Shown here in pieces: positions 11,164-21,544 of a DNA stretch of 64,000 nucleotides; positions within the stretch are counted from its first letter, which is position 1, and the number at the start of each line of letters is the position of its first letter. The DNA lies in assembly GCA_024867545.1 (NCBI GenBank), contig JANFNE010000001.1, positions 1,674,001 to 1,738,000 on the forward strand, read 5' to 3'. A program made the translations under genes and the position numbers. This DNA is from Phytopythium helicoides (taxonomy: Eukaryota > Oomycota > Peronosporomycetes > Pythiales > Pythiaceae). The notes under the pieces were generated by a model, which had not been told where the DNA came from, searched no databases, and saw nothing but the letters and a program-made list of their open reading frames with translations.

Positions 11164-11784
11164 AGTGCCTAGCCAGCGATGAGGGCTTGCAAATCGGGGA
11201 TCACGGGTGCTGGAATTTGGAGAAAGCGAAAATGAGCTCTAGCTAAGCTCCTCACATCACAGTGGGCAGAACTGCAACATGAGTATTACCAGTGGTTACA
11301 ACAAGGCTGACGTGCCCGTTCAGACCTGCTCTCTCCTCATGCGTGGAGTGGGCGGTGCCGTTATGGTTCAGAATCACATTCAGCGTCAGAGCACACTGAC
11401 TCTTGACGGAAAAATGAAACGAGTGACGCCGTGGGTAAATTAATGCAATCCCGGACACCGATGAAAAGCCCACCTCTAGCATACTTGAACTACAAAGCGC
11501 CACGTGCCGCTTCCGCCATCTAGCATCAAGAAAACGAAGTGAAAACGACTTGCGTCGGTATGTGTGGGCTAGACAGTCCAACTACGACCGCTGAAAAACT
11601 CCACACAACTTTGATGCCGTCTTCTCGACATTTTCTGAAGTTCTGCGTTTCACTCTTTGGCATCGCCAGTCACGTTTGCTCCCATTTTGCACAAAGATTT
11701 TTTGGAAGCGTCTTACAAGCACCGAGTAATCACTCGTGCTGTTCTACTTCGATACATTACCGCTTTCAAAATTTGGCAGTCGGA
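11164..11784. other. Intergenic spacer between the two tandem MFS genes
   Basis: About 620 bp that must hold the promoter of copy 1 and the 3' UTR of copy 2. Only short non-conserved frames are present, and no repeats or RNA gene were seen. Confidence 0.4.
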
Positions 11785-13175
11785 TTATTTGGGCAACGCG
11801 CTCTCTCCACCAGCTTCTCCAATCAGCTGCACTCCAAGTGCACTAGCAGCTCTACGCCGTCGCCGTGCTTCCCAAGCAAATGCCGCCACAAACACAAGAG
11901 CAAGTGGGCAAATCCCAAAACCGGCAGACCCCCACATGGTTCGAGCGCCATACTTGTCGTACACATACCCACCAGCAAGTGATGCAATCCCACCACCAAT
12001 TCCACGCTGGGACGCAGAAATCAGACCGATCATAGTGCCCTCCGCACCCTTCGGAGCCGAGGCGTAAATGTAATTCGTGAGCGCGGCTAACAACAATCCG
12101 AACGTGATCCCGTGCAATGTCTCGACGGGGAGAATCCACCACGGGTGTTTCGTGAACGTGTACACGATTGCTCGCACGCCGTAGGCTACCACGCTGACGG
12201 TGACACACATCGGCGTTCCGAATTTTGCGATGATCTTGTTGGCGAGGAAAAAGTATGGCAGCTCGGATACCGTCTGTATCGCGATGAAGACGCCAGTGAT
12301 GTTTCCGTCTTCCCCCGAAAGGTTGTACACGAAGAGCAGCAGGTAGTTGTTGATAAGCGAGTCGATGATGCCGCTCAATACTACGGTTACGAGTAGCAGT
12401 AGAACGTCATGCATACGAATGATTTGGTTGGCGGTGCGAAGAAGTAGTCCTTTCTTGGGGTCGCTCTCGCTGCCGTCGTCTCTAATCTCGCTCGGATCAG
12501 TGCCCGCAGTAGTTGTAGTCTCCGCAGGGTCCGGAATATACCGCACAAGTAAAAACAGCGATATGCTTGATGCGACCAGAAGCATGTTGAAACACCAGTT
12601 GATGCCGACCGAGGAAACCATCAAGCCACACAAGTATCCTCCGATGCCGTACCCGACCGCAGCGTACAGTCTCTGCTTGCCAAAGTCGCCGCCAACACGC
12701 GTGACCCAGGTCATGGTTGCGAGGTCCATGAGCGAGAATGCAGGCGCCATTTGGAACGATGCGACAAACATAAGGACGCACATGAGCGGAAACGAAGAGA
12801 CGAACTGGATGGAGAAGTACAGGAGCGCAGACGTGATGTGGCAGACGACGTGAATTGTCTTTGGCTTGCGAAGCGAGTCGGCGATGGCTCCCCAGAGCGG
12901 TGGTGCGATGATAGTGCAGATGCACGGCATGGCAAGTAGCACGCCGATCTGGCTCTTGGTGAAGTCCGCCTTGGTCTCGAAGTAAATCTGTTGATATGCG
13001 TTGAACATTACGACCAGCGTGAGCACGTATCAATGGGTCGGTGAAGTAGCACTCGACTCACCGCGAGGTAGGTCTGGACCGAGAAACCAAAGTACTGCAC
13101 GGCGTAGAAGAGCTTGAGCGGAATGAGTTCCTTGGACTCGCCCGCGTCGAGCAGGAACATTGGTCGGAATCCCAT
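11785..13175 (-). CDS. MFS transporter, MFSD6/LacY-like type, tandem copy 2
   Basis: Minus strand, exons 13175-13062 and 12987-11785; 438 residues, about twelve membrane helices. Exon 1 starts MGFRPMFLLDAGESKELIPL and splices in phase 0 to IYFETKADFTKSQIGVLLAM. The loop after TM2 (WGAIADSLRKPK) and the TM7-8 region (NYLLLFVYNLSGEDGNI) closely match copy 1. The central loop is longer than in copy 1 and Asp/Ser-rich (around TAGTDPSEIRDDGSESDPKK), and the last 20 residues diverge, so regulation or trafficking may differ. The substrate cannot be inferred. The gene is divergent from the hAT-derived gene at 13643. Confidence 0.85.
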
Positions 13176-13642
13176 CTCGTTCGTTTTTTGGCAGTCGTGA
13201 CCCCCAATATTCTCGCCAAGCGGACAAACGAAAAGTGCACCCAACCTCCAAACCGAGCGATCGGCCACTCATCCCGGCCCCGCACAGTCGAGCGTTTATG
13301 AACCGCTCGCCGTGCATAATCGACTTGTCGTGTCGTGCAGCACCACGCACTTGAAGTTCGTGTCCCCGCGCACGTCCAGCACAGCACGTCCAGCACAAAG
13401 TCTCCCGTTCTTACAGAAAGTCCATTCCTCATCAAACAGTTCATATTATTCAATCTATCCACAAAGTACACCTCTTAAACCGGATGTCGCCACCGGTGGC
13501 GGCCGAGGAAGGCCCCCATGGGAAGTAAATACGCCCGCAGCGGCGCTTTTTATCGCGGTGAGTTGCTGCCGGTTGCGTTGAAGCGCCTGTCTCGGGTAGG
13601 ACGGATGCGCTGACCTGTGTGTGGCGCCTACGGCAGCGCGCG
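13176..13642. promoter_or_regulatory. Divergent promoter region (MFS copy 2 / hAT-derived gene)
   Basis: About 470 bp between divergent starts. No clear TATA or other motif stands out, and no conserved ORF is present. Confidence 0.3.
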
Positions 13643-16411
13643 ATGGCGGACGCGGGCGCGGGCGAGGAGGATGGCGCGCTGCTGCGGCAGGTGCTGGGCG
13701 CCAAGGGCGAGGAGAAGAAGATGGGGCGGCCCAGCCACCCGGCGTGGGAGCACTTTGTGCGCGGCGAGAAGCGCAACCGCTTCCACCACAACGCATTCTG
13801 CAGGTACTGCGCAGCCCACGGTGGGGCCGCGACGCCCGTGCGCGGCGTGTCGGGCAACATGATCCGACACCTGCAGAAGTGCGTCTACTGCCCCTCCGAG
13901 GTCGTCGCGCAGCTCAAGCTGCTCTGCGCGCAGAAGGACGCCGCCAGCTTCTCCAGGAAGCACAGCGCCAGCCACAGAGATGTAGAGCTGCTGCTGCACG
14001 ACCCGCTCGCGGCGCTGCGAAAGAGGCGCAGACACGAGATCGACGCGGCGCAGGACGCCGCCGCCGACTCATCGCCCACACAGACCGATTCTGCCGGCTC
14101 AGCGGCGCCTGAGCAACAGCAGGAGCAGGCTGCAGTCGAGGAGTTCATGCCGCTGCAGCTGCCGCTGCTGACCCCCGACTTAGCCATGCAAGGCGCGGCA
14201 GGCGCGATGGAGCCCTTGGCGGCGCCTAGTGAAGCGCAACGCCATGTCGAGGAGAAACCCACCCGGAAACCAGCAGTGCCGCCGCCTCCTTCCAGACAGC
14301 CTCGACGCCAAGAATTAAGACGAAAGTCGAGTGCAGCGGTATCAAGCGAAGAACATGCTTCACTGAAGCTGAATGGTGGCGAGCTCAGTCGTCTCGCTCT
14401 TTCGACGACTGTCTTGTCAGGACTCCCTTGGGACTGGACCTGTACGGAAGAGGTAGCTCAACTATTCAAGGCATCTGAGAGTGAGCTAGGCGCACCAGAT
14501 CTATCCTCATTGACACGGCTGGCAAAAAACCCACATGAAAAGCGGGTATCAAGACTGAAGATGGAGTCTGTCGGCGTGACTCTGAGCATTAACTGCTGGT
14601 CAACCAAGTTTCCCAAATCGACTCTACTGTTGTTTTCACTCGTCAACGCTTCAGGGGAGGCGAGTATCGTGGATTTGGTCGACCTTGGTGTCGTCTACTC
14701 GCACGAAGTGCTAATCGGGAAGATTGCGTCTTGTCTCGCCGGGCTGCACGAGAACCAGACGCAGATCGTCAACATCGTAGTGGATTCGATGGTCACACAT
14801 CGCGCTGCTTGTGCTGCTGTGCGGGCTTCCAATTGCGTGGATCAATCGTTGCCAGTACTCCCATGCTTTTCCCATGTGCTACAGCTTTTACTTGGAGGCG
14901 TGGTTGCGTTATCGGAGTCACTCACGAACACGATGGGCGAAGTGATTGAGCTCGTGCAGATGTTCACAAACCACCGTGTGCTGACGGTTCTGCGCCGTGA
15001 ATGCGGAGACCCCGATGCGACGCTGATCACTCCGTCTACCCAGAATTGGTACTCTTTTATTGACTGCGTAGATTCTGTCCGACAGTACGAAGATATGGTG
15101 AAGATTGTGGCAGCAAAAGTGTTGGATGCATCCTCGTCTTGCTCAGAGGGGGCCGGGAATGAAGAAGGAACACAGCGGTCGGCTTTGGGCCGCAAGGACA
15201 GCGCAGGCAACAGTGTGGACGAACTAGCTGAATCGGGACTTTCCGCTGCCGTTATCCGCAGTATCCAGAGTCACTCTTTCTGGGAACGTGTCGTGTCGCT
15301 AAGCGAACTGATGTCGCCCATCAAAGAAAGCTACAAGCTTATGTCAACCCGCAAGGCGTCATCAACAGCACTCCTGCTCTCGGATGTATTCTATCAACTT
15401 GGACGGATGTATCAACAATATGGGGCGATCATCTCCGACTGGGATGAAAATCCGAGCGCTGGGAGGTCTGTGGAACAGGTTCGATTTTTGCAACGCGCAG
15501 TGGACAGCATCTGGGGACTCTTTGACCAGCAATTGATGATACTGAGCTACGTATTCAACTACAACTTGGACGACGCATTCTTGGACCGGCACCTGTCGGT
15601 TTTGCAGTGGCTGGCAATCGGCAAGTCTTCAAAAGAGTATTTTCGTCGCTGGTTTTGCGCGTCAGCACTCGGATCGAGCTCTAGCCGTACCCTTGGACTC
15701 GGTGAGGAGGCACTTGCGCAGTTTCTCGAAGACCTGCTTGCGTTTAAAGAGCGCAAGTATCCGTTTGACGCTGAATCGGTGTGCGAGTTCGAGAATCCCA
15801 AGATATTTTACATGCTCATATCGGACTCGCACCCAATGATCCACCTGTTTGGTGCTCGTTTATTTGGCTTCGTGACGACCACCACTCCACTCGGAGATAT
15901 TCTCCCCGGCAAACACTTTTTGTCGTCAGTACCATCGACCGTATCTGCGCCAGGATCGCTGTTGCCTGTGCTACAAACGAAACTGTCGGATCAGAGCAGT
16001 TGGCGTGCAAACGCTCTCAAAGATATTGCTGGGTTCCAGAATCCTATGTACCACGGGCTGCAATCTCGCTCTCGCAGTTTGAGCGAAAAACCTGGTGTTT
16101 TTAATCCCAGACAAGATGATCTGGCGTCTACTCTTTCGCTTGCAAGTAACAGTTCATCCAGATGGAGGACGACACTAACTACTGAGCGAGCGCGACCAAG
16201 CACGAAGATCTGGACCAAGCTGCAGTGGATGCATTTGGCGAAGGAGTGGAACCAACTGTGGGATCGAGAAACGGAAGGCGGGAGGTTTGTGCTCGTGAGT
16301 GAGCACACCTCGAGTGAGCTGCTGAAAGAAGTGTCTTTAAGCCAGATCTTTAAAGAGAAGCTCCCGTCAAGACTCCCTCGCGACCGCGAAGATGCTGTGG
16401 TAGATGTGTAG
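13643..16411 (+). CDS. BED-finger, hAT-transposase-derived protein (probably domesticated)
   Basis: A single exon of 922 residues from the ATG at 13643. Residues ~35-90 form a BED-type zinc finger: HPAWEHFVRGE, then CRYC, then HLQKC. A long Gln/Pro/Ala-rich linker follows (~90-240). The remainder matches the RNase-H-like DUF659/hAT core: INCWSTKFPKSTLLLFSLVN, the block with VNIVVDSMVTHRAACAAV, and PCFSHVLQLLLGGVV. The first catalytic Asp expected at the start of the core (usually in a DGW motif) reads NCW here, and no terminal inverted repeats were noticed, so active transposition is unlikely. An open frame of this length without frameshifts suggests selection for a host role as a DNA-binding protein. 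A recently inserted non-autonomous copy is the alternative. Confidence 0.75.
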   Translation: MADAGAGEEDGALLRQVLGAKGEEKKMGRPSHPAWEHFVRGEKRNRFHHNAFCRYCAAHGGAATPVRGVSGNMIRHLQKCVYCPSEVVAQLKLLCAQKDAASFSRKHSASHRDVELLLHDPLAALRKRRRHEIDAAQDAAADSSPTQTDSAGSAAPEQQQEQAAVEEFMPLQLPLLTPDLAMQGAAGAMEPLAAPSEAQRHVEEKPTRKPAVPPPPSRQPRRQELRRKSSAAVSSEEHASLKLNGGELSRLALSTTVLSGLPWDWTCTEEVAQLFKASESELGAPDLSSLTRLAKNPHEKRVSRLKMESVGVTLSINCWSTKFPKSTLLLFSLVNASGEASIVDLVDLGVVYSHEVLIGKIASCLAGLHENQTQIVNIVVDSMVTHRAACAAVRASNCVDQSLPVLPCFSHVLQLLLGGVVALSESLTNTMGEVIELVQMFTNHRVLTVLRRECGDPDATLITPSTQNWYSFIDCVDSVRQYEDMVKIVAAKVLDASSSCSEGAGNEEGTQRSALGRKDSAGNSVDELAESGLSAAVIRSIQSHSFWERVVSLSELMSPIKESYKLMSTRKASSTALLLSDVFYQLGRMYQQYGAIISDWDENPSAGRSVEQVRFLQRAVDSIWGLFDQQLMILSYVFNYNLDDAFLDRHLSVLQWLAIGKSSKEYFRRWFCASALGSSSSRTLGLGEEALAQFLEDLLAFKERKYPFDAESVCEFENPKIFYMLISDSHPMIHLFGARLFGFVTTTTPLGDILPGKHFLSSVPSTVSAPGSLLPVLQTKLSDQSSWRANALKDIAGFQNPMYHGLQSRSRSLSEKPGVFNPRQDDLASTLSLASNSSSRWRTTLTTERARPSTKIWTKLQWMHLAKEWNQLWDRETEGGRFVLVSEHTSSELLKEVSLSQIFKEKLPSRLPRDREDAVVDV

Positions 16412-16699
16412 ACTTTAGCTTCGATGATACTGCCTGAAGTAACATGTACTACGGTTGCTAGTATGGTGTGCACAAAATGGTATTACATCTGGGCAAGTCA
16501 GCTTTTCGATTTTTACGTTGTCTTTTTTTGTTGTTGTTGCCGATTTTTTTCTTCTTCTTCTTTACTGAAACCCAACTTTCAGATGCTGACGCTGAAGCTC
16601 ACGAGGGACCAAAGTCATGGTTTCCACAATGAACACTCCACCTGGTTGTGAGAAACTTCCGTTCACCTCTACAGCAGCAAGTTGGATGCTCTATCTGCA

Positions 16700-17459
16700 T
16701 TATAGTCGTTGCTCATGTGAAATTGCCTGAAAAATTTTGTCGATCACATCTTCGTCCAACTCCTCTGTGTTGCAGAGCGCTTCGAGCTCGCCCATTTGGT
16801 TCATAAGATTCGTATAACTAAAACATTGTGTGGAGTTAGAAGTCCAACGATAAGTACTCCGAGGAGGATATCAGTGCCTACCTGTCTTCGAGACGCAGCA
16901 ATTGTTCAGATGTGTTTTCCACACTGTCTTTCATGGCCGTGTACCTGATTGATACGTTCAAGTGCAATCAGTGGCAACGCAAGCACATCAAAATATGTTG
17001 TGACAGATTACTTGGCTTGATTCCGTCTAGACTTTTTGTCGACCTTGCGAAGCATTGCAACCAGTTCACGCTCACCAATACTTGATTCTGATGACTCACA
17101 GCTGTCATCTTCGTCTGCTCCCTCTGTTGCTGGATCTTCTGAGGTTGACGGTGCTGCAGGACTGCGTGGTTGATGCCATGAGTACGCAAAAACACCAGCA
17201 ATCGCTAACCACAAGTCACTTGCCTGCGAGCACGGCTCGAAATATTCTTTACGGTCGGGGATTGAATTCGAGTGTCGCATGAGCGCTGCCTGTAGCGTCC
17301 ACTGCGACCTGACGACGGGGAACTTGGCAGCCCCGGTGGAGTTGCTACCTCAGAGGCTGAAGGTGAGGGAGCAAGAGGTCCTGTAGTGTTATGAGGGCGT
17401 TGAGGAGCCTTGGCGCGAGAGGACGTCATGTCATCTTTGTTGGTGCTTCGGCTCGACAT
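16700..17459 (-). CDS. Coiled-coil protein of unknown function (4+ exons, 5' splicing uncertain)
   Basis: Minus strand. Three 3' exons are well supported: one ending at 17012 (acidic, GERELVAMLRKVDKKSRRNQA), 16944-16882 (YTAMKDSVENTSEQLLRLED) and 16817-16700 (YTNLMNQMGELEALCNTEEL ... stop). Introns of 67 and 64 nt are GT-AG and keep the heptad-rich frame. The most likely start is the ATG at 17459 (MSSRSTNKDDM, Ser/Pro-rich), but the intron joining that exon to the acidic exon is unresolved because at least two donor/acceptor pairs keep the frame open. No domain was recognised. The start lies 104 bp from the divergent coiled-coil gene at 17564, so a shared promoter is likely. Confidence 0.45.
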
Positions 17460-17563
17460 GATGAATCCGGTTATGAATTCATTATCTATTATTAGAGTGT
17501 GGCTTGCTGAAGGTTTGAAGCACCAACCAGACATCACATCTTGTTCATCACGCCTTCTTGTGA

Positions 17564-18705
17564 ATGACACTGCACCAACCAAGACCCCCGGTAGTGCTCA
17601 TTTCTCGGCCACAGTCTGCAGCAAGTACCACTTCGAATCCGACACCCGCACGCCCAGCACCAGATCATGATTGCAACAAAGCAGCTCGCCCTGTTAGTTG
17701 CTCGCCCATTGCGAGGCGTCGAGATCTCGTTCCTCGGGATTTGAGAAAGCCAATCCAGCTTGGTGTGCCAACACTCCGCACCTCACCATCGGTGGCGATC
17801 GAGATTGGCCATGGTGCTGTACACAAATCCATAGTTGGCAACCGAGAAGATGACACAAATGTTCTTGCAGCAACCATAGCTCGAAAAGAAGCCGAGGAGG
17901 CTGTCCAGAAGCTAGAGAGACGGATTGCTCACTATCGCACTCAAGAAGAACGCGTGCTTCGAAGTGTGTGGATTGCTCGGGAGCTGCTCGCAGAGAAAGT
18001 ATCTTCAGAATCCCAAGCCACTACTAAATCAGCCACTATTGTCGACGAGATCAACCGCAATGACATCCCAAAGCCGCGTCAATGCCGTGCGCACAAGCGA
18101 CCCAGAGTGAGAGATCAATTGGAGTTTCTGTCGGTACGAATGTTTTCGGGGCTGATACCCGCGCTTACAGATCTAAATCAATGGTTTGGTTTGAGCGAGC
18201 AGAAACAAAAGAGGCTTCTTCAGCGACGGAAACAGGACACGGCTAGGCACCAGAAAGAGAAGATAAAGGTAATCTCTGCTCGTTGGCGTTCCGTTTTCAC
18301 TTCCAGGTATAATAGTTACCTTTTTGCACCGCTATGGCAACTTCAGTCGGCACTCCAACAGCAACGAGAGCGAGACCAGACTGAGATTCAAAAGCGGAAG
18401 CTTCAAAAGGATAGGATTAGGTCAGAGGAATTGCAATCTCAGGCCGAGCGAGCTGCGAAACAGGCATGGACCGCACTCTTGCATGTGCATTTACTGAATC
18501 GAGCTAACGTGTTGCGTAGCGCCAATATGCGATTGAGAAAGAGGCACGAAGGAATGCTCGGTTAGCGATAGAACGAGCGCGAGAACTAGAGGCACGCACA
18601 CGTCTTCAGGAGATGCAAAACGAGGAGCGGGACCTGGCACTTCGGTTGGAGGCATTGAAGCTTCACCAGTTGCAACTAGAGCCGCTCGCGCTATCAAAGC
18701 CTTGA
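17564..18705 (+). CDS. Coiled-coil, Arg/Gln/Glu-rich protein of unknown function
   Basis: Exons 17564-18484 and 18520-18705 give 368 residues. The N-terminal ~100 residues are Pro/Arg-rich; from ~residue 105 long charged helices follow (RKEAEEAVQKLERRIAHY, later QKRKLQKDRIRSEELQSQ), and the second exon is almost pure helix (EKEARRNARLAIERARELEA). The proposed intron is only 35 nt (GT-AG with a GCTAAC branch-like site 11 nt before the AG). Without it the frame ends shortly at 18565 with the helix broken, so the splice is favoured but unusual. The composition resembles ciliary or centrosomal coiled-coil proteins, but no family was assigned. The gene is divergent with the coiled-coil gene on the minus strand. 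Confidence 0.55.
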
Positions 18706-19810
18706 TAGCATAATAAATTGAATCGCAGCGAAATGGGAGCTGGTGTGGCGTGTACCGAGGGTTCCATCTTTCGCTGTGGGCGAGAGAACTGCACGATGAC
18801 TGCAAGCAGCACGAGACGCGGCGCCTCCTAGAGTCGTGACATCGAGAGGGATACAGTAACTGATACTGGTACCGTGACACTGATCTTTTATCTTGGGTGG
18901 CCCGCGCTCGGGCGACTTGCTGCTCGCTGCATGGTCGGGATGGGAGGAAACTCCGGCAGAGAAACGTGTAGACGAGTCGCGAGTGGATGGGTGGCTCGGC
19001 TGGCTGGTCACATGCGGCCTGTCAATCGTGAAAGCAGCTCCATCGTCTAAACATTCGGGTGCTTGGCGTTTAGACTGCTGCAAGAGTGCTGACAGGTTCA
19101 ACGTATGGTGTGGTGAAAATGTGTGAACATTTCATCTCGTCTTGCGGTTTAAATGGCATACTGCGCTCCAGACCAATGCTCTCTGGTCCATCAGCTGGAC
19201 TGGTCTGACTTTCATTCGAATCAACCGAATTTTTTCACTTGCGCTTTGTATGGCTTTGAAAGTCTCACTTGAGCAACGGCAGGTCGGGAGGAGCCGGCGC
19301 GGCCTGTCACGTGGACTTGACTGCTGGCGCGTCACATCCTGTGCGAATGCACAACTGCTCAAGCCTCTAGCGCTCACTATGACGGCCTCGTCGACTGGCC
19401 AAGTGTGACATGACCAGCAGCTCTTCAAAGACTGGCGGCGCCCGAGATCCGGACTCGAGCGGCGCCGATCACGCTTCAGTCTCCTGATGGACACTCGGCG
19501 TTTGTATGCACGGGCACCAGCTCTCTCTATGCAGGCAGGCAAGTCGCCATCCAATCATGCCATCCGGCCGAGGAACGATGCAGGACCCCGTGCACCGGTA
19601 CAAGCTCGACTCACAGCACCGAAGGTGCCGACGTTGGGCCCCGCCTTGCTCTTGCCTCACTTCCAGACTCGCTGCGTGCCGATCGCTACGTGTGATACGC
19701 CGTCGCTCGTCTCGGACTCGAGCCGTTAAACAGCAGGCTCGTCCAACCAGAAACAGCGGAACAGCCAACATTTAACCATAGGAGTCATCGAAGCAGACCG
19801 CATCGCCATC
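18706..19810. other. Intergenic region upstream of amino-acid permease copy 1
   Basis: About 1.1 kb without convincing ORFs. At about 19623-19672 lies a stretch resembling 22480-22529 upstream of permease copy 2 (shared core CCGACGTTGGG plus CTCTTGCCTCA), so the duplication of the permeases included upstream sequence. No other structure was seen. Confidence 0.45.
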
Positions 19811-21544
19811 ATGGAGCCCGTGAAGAGTGCCTCTGGCGCCACCTCGCTCATGCAGCACATGTTCCGCACCAAGCCCATGCGAGTGATCCAAGCCGAAGAG
19901 AACTCCCAGGACCTGCCGCGATCGCTGTCGCTCTTCGATCTCATCTGTATCGGCATCGGCGGCACCGTCGGTAGTGGCATCTTCTCCACGGCTGCTGACA
20001 TCGTCTCGTCGACTGCTGGACCCGCCGCCGTCATCAGTTGGCTCATCGGTGGCATCGTGTGCTGCTTCAACGCTCTCGCCTATATGGAGCTCACGACGCG
20101 TGTGCCGTCGTCCGGAAGTACATACGCGTACGCGTACCACGCCATTGGCGAACTGCCGGCTGTGGTTGCTGCGTGGCTACTGACCCTCGAGTACGCTGTG
20201 TCGGGTGCTGGTGTGGCTCGCAGTTGGGCACAGAAGGTGGAGGACTGGGTTATTCTGGATCATCCAAACGCGAACGTGCACTGGTTGAACGAGGAGTACG
20301 GCAACCTGTTGTCGGCGTTCATTCAGGCTCTTTGTGTTGCTGTGTTGCTGATGGGCGTGCGCTTCGGCAAAGTCTTCGTTAACACCTTCACGATCCTCAA
20401 GATTTTCGTTGTGGTGTTCATCATCATCGCTGGTTTTGCGGCCATGGATACGGATAATCTCTCTCCGTTTGTGCCTTCTCGTGCGGAAAACTCGTCGGGT
20501 GACATGGCTTACGGCACCCAAGGTATCATCACGGGTGCTACTCAAGCATTCTTTGGATACATTGGATTCGACGAAGTTTGCTGTCTTGCGGCTGAAGCGA
20601 AGGATCCCAAGCGTGTCATGCCCATCGCTGTCATCAGCGTCGTCATGGGTACCGCCGCACTCAGTGTGCTCTGCTCGCTCGTTCTGTCCGGCATGGTGCC
20701 GTTCATGGACGCGACGAGCTTCCCTGACGGATTTGAGGGAGTCGGATGGTCGTGGGCCGCCAAGATCGTTCGCGCCGGTGAGACCATCACGATGCCGGTC
20801 GTGGTGCTGATCGCATTCCTCGCGCAGCCCCGCCTCAACTACGCGCTCGCGTGCGACGGCCTGATGCCGGCGCTGTTCGCCAAGGTCGACGCCAGGGGAA
20901 ACCTGTTTGTCAACACGCTGCTCACGGGTATCTTCTTCACGCTCGTCGCACTTATCGTGCCGTTCGACACGCTATGGGATATTGTCAACTTTGGTATCCT
21001 CGTGTCATTCGTCATGTCCAATGTGTCGCTGATGATGATCCGCACGCGCGACGAGTCTCCGGTACTGGCGCCGCGCCTGATTGGCGGTGTCGTGGTGTCA
21101 GCGATCCTGGCGGCCTTCTTCTACCAGCAGGGCTACGACGTGCGTGGGTCTACTGCGTGCCTGGTGCTCGCGATCGTCTTCGTGGTCGTGATGTTGGCGC
21201 TGTGTGTGGTGCTGTTCGTCAAGTGTCCGCAGATGGGCAACGACCCTGAGCACTTTTCGGCGCCGCTGGTGCCGTTCCTGCCGTGCATCTGCATTTTGGC
21301 CAACTTCTACTTGATCGCTCAGATCAGCGACCTGGGTCTGGGTCTGGGCTGTGCATGGGTGGGCGTGGGTATCCTCTCGTACTTTGGCTATGGTCTGCAG
21401 CACGCGGCTGGCCGCACGGGTTGGAGTGATCTGCTGCGTTACCAGCTTCCGAGTGTGAGCAGCGACACTGGCAACAGCTACGTGGCTCCTCGCACGTCCA
21501 TCAACGATGTGCGTCCATCGATGTCGTCTTTTGTTCGCGACTAA
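19811..21544 (+). CDS. Cationic amino-acid transporter (APC superfamily), tandem copy 1
   Basis: Intronless, 577 residues. The N-terminal cytosolic part (HMFRTKPMRVIQAEE) precedes SLFDLICIGIGGTVGSGIFS, the TM1 signature of the APC/CAT (SLC7A1-4-like) family, followed by about 12-14 membrane helices, including ISWLIGGIVCCFNALAYMEL (TM2-TM3) and FFGYIGFDEVCCLAAEAKDP (TM6-loop), where CATs are most conserved. It likely imports arginine/lysine-type amino acids across the plasma membrane; the substrate is inferred from the family. It is almost identical to the copy at 22615-24345 over most of its length, with divergent patches at the N-terminus, around residues 193-212, at residue ~256, and at the very C-terminus. 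Confidence 0.9.
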   Translation: MEPVKSASGATSLMQHMFRTKPMRVIQAEENSQDLPRSLSLFDLICIGIGGTVGSGIFSTAADIVSSTAGPAAVISWLIGGIVCCFNALAYMELTTRVPSSGSTYAYAYHAIGELPAVVAAWLLTLEYAVSGAGVARSWAQKVEDWVILDHPNANVHWLNEEYGNLLSAFIQALCVAVLLMGVRFGKVFVNTFTILKIFVVVFIIIAGFAAMDTDNLSPFVPSRAENSSGDMAYGTQGIITGATQAFFGYIGFDEVCCLAAEAKDPKRVMPIAVISVVMGTAALSVLCSLVLSGMVPFMDATSFPDGFEGVGWSWAAKIVRAGETITMPVVVLIAFLAQPRLNYALACDGLMPALFAKVDARGNLFVNTLLTGIFFTLVALIVPFDTLWDIVNFGILVSFVMSNVSLMMIRTRDESPVLAPRLIGGVVVSAILAAFFYQQGYDVRGSTACLVLAIVFVVVMLALCVVLFVKCPQMGNDPEHFSAPLVPFLPCICILANFYLIAQISDLGLGLGCAWVGVGILSYFGYGLQHAAGRTGWSDLLRYQLPSVSSDTGNSYVAPRTSINDVRPSMSSFVRD

